Shown here one piece after another: positions 56,336 to 64,000 of a DNA stretch of 64,000 bases (its first letter is position 1; each line of letters starts with the position of its first letter). The position numbers and the translations under genes are program-made. Origin of the DNA: Avena insularis (lineage: Eukaryota; Streptophyta; Magnoliopsida; Poales; Poaceae); the NCBI GenBank assembly GCA_023614405.1, contig CM042687.1, positions 68,554,992 through 68,618,991 of the forward strand. Direction: 5' to 3'. The notes beneath the pieces were generated by a model. It did no database searches, was not told the origin of the DNA, and saw nothing but the letters and a program-made list of their open reading frames with translations.

Positions 56336-58022
56336 ATGGTGAACTTTCCAGTGGATCCAAATAGGTTTACACCAGCTGGGATGCATGTCTTGGAACCCTG
56401 GGATGCTGATTAGAGGCCGGCAAGGATCTACGTTACTGCTTCCTCAACTCCTCCAAAGCGCCATGAAAATTGGGCAATTGCGGTTGTGCTTCCTCGACCG
56501 AGTGGAGATGAAATCGATGAGGTACTGCAACAAATTACTGACCACATTATTCATGATCTTCATTGGGCGGTTTTGAGCTTTGCTGAGAGTGCAGTAGGCA
56601 CATGGCTGTTTAGACTACATGATTCTGTTACTAGAGACTTGTTGTTGGCTCAGCCTGAGGTGCCTTTTGGTAATGGACGGTTTTTGTCTTTCACTAAGCA
56701 TGATGAGGGTCCAAATTTTAGAGCCACTGTGTACACTAGGACAGGGTGGATTATGCTACTAAATCTACCTATGGATTATTGTAATGAAGAGTTTCTCAGG
56801 GAGACAGTTGCAAAATTTGGCAAACTCGGAGGGTGGTTTAGAGAGGGTCCTTCGCCAACTAGGACCCTAATAAAGTGCAGCTATGGTGGGGCTAGGGATA
56901 TTCCTAGATCTATTTTTGTCAGGGAACCTCAAAAGTATGGTGGCACTATTGTTTCATGGGATGTTCCTTGTTATATCTTGATGAGTGAGCAGGGAGATGC
57001 TCTTCCTGGAGATGAATCGCCAAAACCACATAATGTTAATCCACATCCTTTACCTGGGAAGAACCATGGTTTCCAACCTGAAGATGAGAATGTGGGTTGG
57101 GTTTCTGATAATATGCAGCCTGACCTACCTGGATGGGGTGAACTGCAGCAGGAGAATGTAGGGGAAAATGCAGAGAACAATGTGCAACAAGGTGAGATGC
57201 CACCTCAGGAGCAGTGTTCTGTCACTTTTTACTTTTCTGATGCATCACAGTCATTTGTGCAATTCATACCTAGAGAGGGAGCAAATCATGTTCTGGAAGC
57301 TTCAGTCAATCAGAATATTAATGAGCTGCAGGACCTGATTCAGAATTTCATGGATGTTGTTGAGCAAAACCCTTTAGCTATTATACCTTTTCAGCAACAG
57401 CCACCACTGGTACAGGACAAGGATTTTAAAATTTTAACAGTACTGATGCCTGATCATTTGAGAATGGGTAAAGTTTGTTGAATGAAGCATCTATGGAGAA
57501 GTTTCACTGCCTACAACTCTCTAAGGTGGGAGAGCTGCCACATAATTTTTAGTATACTGCCATTATGGGAAACTACTGGCTTCCCCTTCTCCCCTGTTGC
57601 CATTAATGGGCAATGTTCATGAATTTGATCTGTTGCCTACAACTGGCCATGAGGATAATTCTTCTATTCTCAAGGAAAATATTGTGGAGGAACAATCTGT
57701 GTCTCTTAATGACAATTCTGCTAAGAAGAGGTCAAGGAAGCAGAAATAGAAGGAACCTATCATTGTCAACACTTTGAGAGGCGCAGTACAAGGAGATCGA
57801 CCAGGAATGAAGGGTATAGACTAGAGCCAATGTCTGATCAGCCTGAGCCAAGGAAGAAATCAAGATACTCCAAGCCAAGGAAGATGGAGGAATCCCCTCC
57901 CTACACAACAATCTCAGTTCTGCAATAGGCTAGGGCTCTGTTAGAGATTCCAAGGGATGATCGAACTATAGAGAAGCTTATGGCCAATTCATCAACTGAT
58001 GTTACTCTAGAAAGTCCCAGTG
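56336..58022 (+). pseudogene. LINE ORF1, C-terminal half
   Basis: From MVNFPVDPNRFTPAG (56336) through one stop into the long open frame 56486-57481: LPRPSGDEIDEVLQQITDHI, WLFRLHDSVTRDLLL, TVYTRTGWIMLLNLPMDY, FGKLGGWFREGPSPT and IPRSIFVREP. An acidic, Gln-rich segment follows. After 57481 the frame decays into RSTRNEGYRLEPM (about 57785-57830) and a Lys-rich end, the usual close of grass LINE ORF1. Spacing to ORF2 is about 0.23 kb. Confidence 0.65.
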
Positions 58023-58246
58023 AGTAGAAATGTTGTGGTTTTATCTTGTCCTATTACTAGTAGGCAATATATGTCTAGCTCTGCCATTATTATTCTGGAT
58101 CTTGGCTCTTTTGGAATGGGTATTTTGAACTTAATGACATTATGGTTATGTGATATTTATGGAGTCTTATTATCAGACCATCTTATGTCTTCTATTCACT
58201 TATCTAATATGAGTAGATTGGTTAATTTGTTGATCATTTTCATTAA

Positions 58247-58960
58247 ATGAGTACTTTAATGGGAAATTTAGATTGGCTAGTTCTGGATTGGAATATTAGA
58301 GAGCTGAATGATAAGGACAAAATGACATCTGTTTATAATAAAATTGATGAAAGCAGAGCATCTGTCATATGTCTTTAAGAAACTAAATATGAAACTTTTG
58401 ATCACTCCTTTATTAGGAGTTTTTGTCCTAAAAGGTTTGATAGCTTTGTCTTTTCACCTGCAATTGCGGCATCTGGTGGAATTATAGTCCTTTGGAACAA
58501 TGCTATTTTTGATGGACAAGTCATAGAAATACATAGATCTGCCATTCATGTTGCTTTCAACTCTGTTCACAATGGGGAGAAATAGAATTTGCCACTGTTT
58601 ATGGTCCCTGTAGGGGCATTAAAAGAGATAACTTTGTAACTTGGCTTTATAATTTAAATATCCCTATGCATGAACATTGGTTACTACTTGGGGATTTCAA
58701 TTTTATAAGATCAGTGGACAATAGAAATAAGCCAGTGGATGATATGAATGATATAATTCTTTTTAATGACATTATTAGCCATTTGGGTCTGTTGGAATTG
58801 CCTCTGGAAGGAAGGTCCTTTACATGGTCAAATATGCAAGCACAACCTCTTTTGGAGCAGCTAGACTAGTTTTTCACCTCATGTCATTGGACTATTGCAT
58901 ACCCAAACACCCTGGTTTTTCCTTTGGCAAAATCAACATCTTACCATGTGCCCTGTGTGG
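58247..58960 (+). pseudogene. LINE ORF2, APE-type endonuclease domain
   Basis: The domain nicks target DNA to prime reverse transcription. It starts MSTLMGNLDWLVLDWNIREL (ATG 58247 or 58259), then ICL-stop-ETKYE, where the usual QETK has Gln changed to stop (about 58376). ASGGIIVLWNN is followed by a frameshift near 58580-58590, ATVYGPCRG, LLLGDFNFIRS, FTWSNMQAQPLLEQLD-stop. The final catalytic SDH motif reads SYH (TSYHVP), so both frame and active site are lost. Confidence 0.8.
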
Positions 58961-60820
58961 TGCAAGTGGCCACCAAAATCTCTAAGTCAAAGATCTTTCA
59001 TTTTGAAAACTTCTGTATTGAACAACCTGAATTTATGGAACTAGTTGAAAAAGTATGGAAACAGCTTGTAGACAAGAAATCCTCTGCTAGTTCTCTTTCT
59101 GCTAAAGTCAAAAATTTGCAGTATGAACTAAAGGAATGGGGAAATAATATTTCCCATTTAAAAATTCTCATTGCCAAGTGCAACTATGTTATTCTTATTT
59201 TGGATCAATTGGAGGACAATAGGCCTTTATTCACACCAAAATTTATTTTAGAAAAGTTGCTAAAATTGCAATCTGATTACTGGAAGAAAAGATGCACTGT
59301 TAGATGGGTTAAACTAAATGGAGAAAACAAAAAGTATTTCCATGCTAGATCAACTGAAAGGTATAGGCACAATACAATTGCAAATATTCAGGATGCGAAT
59401 GGTATTGAATTGTCTGAGCACTCTGATAAAGCAAGTGCTTTTCGGAGATGCTACAAAAATAGAATGGGAGTTTCTTACCCAACTGGAAATCAGATTAGAT
59501 TACCATCAGTATTGCCACAGGTGCAGGATCTAAATAAACATGATTACACTGTTACATTAAAGGAAATTGAGGGTGTGGTAAATTTTCTTAAGCCTGATAA
59601 GGCTCCTGGACCAGATGGTTTTAATGCACTTTTTGTGAAAATATGTTGGAACATAATTAGAATGGACTTCATCCAGTTATGTACAGATTTCCATGATGAG
59701 AAGATTTCCCTAGAGAGTATTAATGCCTCTTACATCACTCTGGTGCCAAAGAAACAATCCCATGAGACAGTCAATGTTTTCAGACCGATTTCACTAACAA
59801 ATACTTGTCTTAAGTTCATTACTAAAATCTGTGCAAATAGATTGCAGGAAGAGATTACAAGGTGCATACATGAAAATCAGTATGGTTTTATTAAATCCAG
59901 AACTATACATGACTGTTTGGGGTGGTCTTTTGAATATCTTTATCAATGTCAAAAGTTAAGAAATAAAATTGTGGTAGTCAAAATTGATTTTGAAAAGGCT
60001 TTTGACACAATTGAGCATCATGCTATTCTGGAGATCCTTAGATGCAAATGTTTTCCTAAAAAGTTCATTGGACTTGTCAAAAACATTCTATCATCTGGAT
60101 CATCTTTTGTGCTTCTAGATGGAGTGCCATGACAGAGTTTTGCTTGCGAAAGGGGCGTTACGAAAGGAGATCCACTTTCCCCTCTTTTGTATGTGCTAGG
60201 AGGAGATCTGCTAGAGAGTATAGTCAATCAGGCTTTAATAGAAGGCAGGTTACCTCCCAAAGGAGGGATACTACCGTAGTGTACAGTATGCAGATGACAC
60301 TTTGATTATATTGCTTGTTGAGGAAAACCAATTTCTAGTTTTCAAGGATTTACTGAATCAATATGCTGAGTTTACTAGTTTAAAAGTTAATTATCACAAG
60401 TCCTCAATGATACCCATTAATCTCTATGAGGAGGAAGCAATACATTTGGCTCAAGTTTTTGAGTGCCAATTTGCTGCAATGCCTTTCATCTATCTAGGAT
60501 TTCCCATGGGCACAACTAAACCCACAATCAAGGATTTTTCACCTCTAATTGATAGGATTGAAAGTAGGTTAAATGCAATTGTTTCTTTTCTATCCTATGG
60601 GGACAACCTCATTCTTTTGAACTCTGTACTTTCTTCGCTGCCCACATACATCATGTGTACTTTAGAAATTCCCATGGGAGTCATTGACATTGTGGATAAG
60701 GCAAGAAGGAGATGCCTTTGGAGAAAATTTAAAAATCAAGAGACGGTAAAATCTGTAGCAGCATGGACAATGGTTTGCAAACCTAAGGACAAGGGAGGTC
60801 TTGGATCTAAAAATACATAA
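58924..60820 (+). pseudogene. LINE ORF2, reverse transcriptase domain
   Basis: 402 codons are open from 58924. The RT fingers/palm give DKAPGPDGFNALFVK, ASYITLVPKK, RPISLTNTCLKFITK, NQYGFIKSRTIHDCL and VVKIDFEKAFDTIEH (first catalytic Asp). A stop at 60130-60132 and shifts follow: GVTKGDPLSPLLYVLGGDLL, then VQYADDTLII with the YADD box at 60287-60298. IYLGFPMGTTKPT, NSVLSSLPTYIMCTLEIP and RRRCLW end the thumb. The catalytic acids remain; the frame does not. Confidence 0.88.
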
Positions 60821-61560
60821 TAAGGCTCTGATGATTAAGCATTTGGATAAGTTTTTTAACAATGCAGATTTTCCATGGGTAAAGTTAATAAGGGATTCAT
60901 ATTACCATGAATCTCTTCCACATGCTGTTACTATTTGTGGTTCATTCTGGTGGAGAGGAATCTTAAAGCTTACTGATGACTGGAGATCTATTTCAAAGTG
61001 CACTGTGGGAACTGGTTTCACCATTCTTTTTTTGGAATGACCTATGCCATGAAACATTACTTGCTAGTAAATTCCCGAGGTTGTTTTCTTTTGCTTGAGA
61101 TAAGATGGCATCTGTCAGATATATATGTACATTGAGTAATCTCCATGAAGCTTTCCACCTACCTCTATCTGTTGAGTAATTTCAAGAATATACTCAATTA
61201 CAATAAATTTTGGTAGCTCTGAACTTAACACAGGAGGATGATCAGTGGAATTGTACACTCAATAAGGGGGTTTACAAGTCACAGGCATATTATCACCATT
61301 GATTTTCTATGATACACAATGACCTAATATCAAAAAGTATCTGGGAGAGAAAATGTACGTCCAAGCATAGGTTTTTTTCTTGGTTATTGCTACGTGATAG
61401 GCTAAACACAAAGGACATGCTTCTCAGGAGGAATTCGAAAGTAACTGACAATCATGACTGTGTTTTGTGTCCTACTGGAGCCATAGAAGATTGTAAGCAT
61501 CTATTATTTAAGTGCAATTTTAGCACTAGAGTATGGAACTATATTCAGATATAGTGAGTA
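60821..61560 (+). pseudogene. LINE ORF2 C-terminus with zf-RVT domain
   Basis: DLKIHNKALMIKHLDKFFNN, then WVKLIRDSYYHESLPH, then after stops SIWERKCTSKHRFFSWLLLR, DRLNTKDMLLRR, CVLCPTGAIEDCKHLLFKCN. The CxxC...H...C pattern is that of the zf-RVT zinc-binding region found after plant LINE RTs. It ends IQI-stop near 61554. Confidence 0.8.
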
Positions 61561-61933
61561 GATAAATCTTAGAGGGACAATTTCAACCAAGCGTTCAAAT
61601 CTTTCGATGGCCTTGTTTTTTGGAGATTGCAATTCTTGCATGCTAGAATATTTGGAAGCAACAGAATGATTGGGTTTTCAACCACATTAAACTAACTTTT
61701 AAAGGCTGGAAGGCAGGCTTCGTATATGATTCTACCTTGTTGCTGCACAGGTTAAAGAATAAGCATAAGGATTTAATATTATTATGGATTGACAATTTAT
61801 CCTAACTTAGACTGTTTTAGTTTAGTCTTTTATGTATATATGTTGTATCTAAACTTAGGACTGTTTTTTATCTTTTAAAGTTTTAATAAAGGGCTGTGGG
61901 GGTCTCCCCTGCAATAGAAAAGGTTTCAAAAAA
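61561..61933 (+). other. LINE 3' untranslated region and A-tail
   Basis: T-rich sequence with GTTTTAATAAAGGGCTG (AATAAA-like signal near 61884) and GGGGGTCTCCCCTGC, ending in six A before the target duplication. Confidence 0.7.
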
Positions 61934-62568
61934 GGAAGAAAATACGGTCATAACGACCACTTAGTACGGGCGGGTGTCCTACGGCGCGCCCATACCGGGT
62001 CATTCCTAGGCGAACACGGCTTCTTAGGCGGTAACCAGCCAACTGACTAAGCAGTACGGGTGGGTCCCACCCATACTTTCTGTCTGTACCGACTTTTACC
62101 GACTTTAGTCAGTTTTTTGACACAAGAATCGAATAAAAGTTAGGCGAAGTGATACTGTATTCATAACGACCAGTGGTACAGGCGGATGCGCCCATACCGT
62201 ACGGTCATACTGAAACAGCAAAAACTGGGTCATGGATACCGTGTGTTTAACGATCAGTGGTATGGGCAGTTGCGGTCATACCGCTCGCCCGTACCAACTT
62301 TGCAAAACCGGCAGTACAATCAGAAAAACAATGGGAAATCAAAAACGCAAAAAGAAATGTCAGAAAATCGTCCATAACATAGATAACTTCAGATTTCACA
62401 TACCTGACTTACCTAGATAGAACGAGTTCATATGATTACCTTCTCCTTTCTGGATTATCTTTTTCTTTTTACCTTTGAACATGGTGGGTTGAAGAAGATC
62501 ACTAAAACCATTGCAAAGAGAATTTGAGAATTTTATTTTTGGCAATGTTGTTCCTATAGGTATTTATA
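61934..62568 (-). mobile_element. Athila/Tat-like element, right of the LINE
   Basis: Resumes after the LINE duplication. It carries several degenerate GGTACGGGC / GCCCGTACC motifs in both orientations (61960-62305) like the hairpin at 50062-50085. A minus-strand frame MFKGKKKKIIQKGEGNHMNS starts near 62483 and is short. It stops where the copia LTR begins. Confidence 0.45.
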
Positions 62569-64000
62569 TGGTGAAGAGAATATGCCCTGAGAGGCAATAA
62601 TAAAGTTGTTATTATGTATATTCCAAGTATATGATAGATATTTATTTTGCATGCTATAATTGTATTAATACGGAAATGTTAATACATGTGTGTTTAATAA
62701 ACAAACAGAAAGTTCCTAGTTATGCCTCTCTTATAAACTAGCTCATTGATTAACAAGATGATCAAGGTTTCCTGATCATAAACATTATTGGAATGGTGTG
62801 ATGAACATTCATCCGAAGTATAGCATTATGATTAAATTCATTCAGTTTATATTGCTATAACATCATACGAAGTAATCCTAATCCTTAGACCATAAGATCA
62901 TGTCAATCACTAACACTGGAAGAGTATCTTGATAACATCAAACATCACACCATAACAAGGTGATTATAAAGATGAGTTTAGTGCTACTAAAGTGTTATGT
63001 TGAGGCCCATGGATCATGAGTGGAATTTGTTCATCCCGGCGACGTATAGATATACTCTGGTCCCTCTCGTTGATATCACATTGGTTAGCTTGCAAGCAAG
63101 TGATTTGATCACTAGAATGTTAGATCACGGGAACAAGAAAAGAGTACATGTCAGTAACGAGATCAAACTAGGTATAAAGATACCGATGATCGAATCTCAG
63201 ATATGTAATATATCACGAGAAAAAGGGATTAAGATTCTAGCGTAAAAGGTTCTCACGATCACAAGAAAGTCACCGTTGAATGCGTGGGAGTCAGTATGGA
63301 TCTCCAGGTCCCGCTTCTGATTATTGATCCGAGAGGGGTCTCGATCATGTCCACATTATTCGCGAACCGTAGGGTGACACACTTAAGAGACACCGACACC
63401 ATTTGGAACAAATAGTTTCATGCTGAAAAGATTAACAAAGCACATCAATTTATTTCAGTAGACACCGGAACTATTTCGGGTGAAATTGCTAGAAGTGTTT
63501 CTACATGTGAAATGAAATACTAGCAAGGGGTTATATGTGAATGTTTGTCCATTAAAGTAATTGACAAAATTCTGAATAAATAAAAGGAGTTTTATTTAAA
63601 GAGAGATTGCATTAAATTTGGTGGAAATTTAATGGAATATTTTGAGTGGGATTTGAGTGGAGAAGTGAAGGGACAAATTGTGAGTGGATGCTCCACCCAC
63701 ATGAATGGAGGAAGGGATGGGGGAAGCCTCCCATGCGTCGGCCACCCCTTGGGGTGCCCCCCTCCCTCCTATATAAAGCCACCCTCTCACTCCTTCTCAC
63801 TCACACCTCCTCGTGAAGGATCTCTCTCCCCCTCTAGTTTACCCCCATGCTCTCGGACTAGCGAGATACATGTTCTCGGTTGATTTTTGGCAAGAAAGAG
63901 TTGTTGCTTCCGCTGCATCGCTGGAGCTAGGAGGCGGAGGTTGCTTGGTGGCTTGTACGTGTGTGCGAGCACGGATGCACTGCTGATTTGTGGCGCTAGG
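62569..64000 (+). mobile_element. Partial copia LTR (Angela/BARE-related), runs off the window
   Basis: Begins TGGTGAAGAGAATATGCCCT, equivalent to the TGTTGGAGATATGCCCTAGA start of the copia at 14678. It stays alignable: GGCAATAATAAA, GCAAGCAAGTG, TCACGGGAACAAGAAAAGAG, GGTCTCGATCATGTCCACAT. Divergence from the other copia's LTRs is high, so it is a different subfamily. Orientation follows the TATA box and LTR start. Confidence 0.8.
63770..63776 (+). promoter_or_regulatory. TATA box in the partial copia LTR
   Basis: TATATAAAGCC at the end of a GC-rich block, in the same relative place as the TATA boxes at 16008 and 23106. Confidence 0.65.

Larger units (their letters stand above)
54693..61933 (+). 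mobile_element. LINE (non-LTR) retrotransposon, near full length, inactive
   Basis: 7.2 kb with a GC-rich 5' leader, ORF1 with a CCHC knuckle, ORF2 with endonuclease, reverse transcriptase and zf-RVT tail, a GGGTCTCCCCTGC-type 3' end and an A-tail (61928-61933). It lies between imperfect 15-16-bp duplications and splits the Athila/Tat-like element. The layout resembles grass Karin-type L1 LINEs (inferred). Multiple stops and frameshifts in both ORFs show it is old. Confidence 0.85.

Overview
The window is repeat-dominated nuclear DNA of a large-genome grass. The organism is inferred, not shown. The copia LTRs begin like the Angela/BARE/WIS family of Triticeae and relatives, the gypsy elements are chromodomain (Tekay/Del-type) chromoviruses, and there is a grass-type LINE with a CCHC ORF1, a YADD reverse transcriptase and a zf-RVT tail. 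A pooid grass (wheat, barley, rye, oat or a relative) fits best. I see no intact single-copy host gene and no tRNA or full rRNA gene.

Under the transposons lies a higher-order tandem repeat of about 3.14 kb. Each full copy has a promoter-like module (P), four tandem units of about 340-370 bp (R) and a spacer (S). With the insertions removed the order is P1-R4-S1 (4570-7588), P2-R4-S2 (13880-26016), P3-P4-R4 (26017-29045), P5-R (29046 to 43245, unfinished). In later blocks the R units lengthen to about 405-420 bp. Most R units keep the same roughly 65-codon reading frame.

Four LTR elements interrupt this array. (1) 7589-13874 is an old non-autonomous minus-strand LTR element filled with minisatellites (TSD GTCCG). 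(2) 14678-23663 is a plus-strand Angela/BARE-like copia (TSD TACTC), young by its LTRs but with broken genes. (3) 30544-42896 is a minus-strand Tekay-like gypsy (TSD TGCAA) with two extra ORFs before gag, many stops, and unequal LTRs of which only the 3' one keeps a 5S-rRNA-like segment. (4) From 43246 there is a second minus-strand Tekay-like gypsy with a 4.7-kb LTR, an integrase/chromodomain end, and truncation near 49.09 kb.

The second gypsy is cut by another minus-strand LTR-type sequence (about 49.1-54.7 kb and 61.95-62.57 kb). That sequence carries a coiled-coil ORF, a GC-rich gene-like stretch and GTACGGGC inverted motifs. A plus-strand 7.2-kb LINE (54693-61933), with an imperfect TSD and an A-tail, lies inside it. 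The window ends in the first 1.4 kb of another Angela/BARE-related copia LTR (62569-64000). It starts inside a long gypsy-type LTR (1-4255).

The protein-coding content is therefore retrotransposon gag, protease, integrase, reverse transcriptase and RNase H, mostly pseudogenised. The most unusual items are the higher-order array with its conserved reading frame, the 5S-like pol III control region at the end of a gypsy LTR, the minisatellite-built LTR element, and a spliced-gene-like structure antisense inside the 4.7-kb gypsy LTR.
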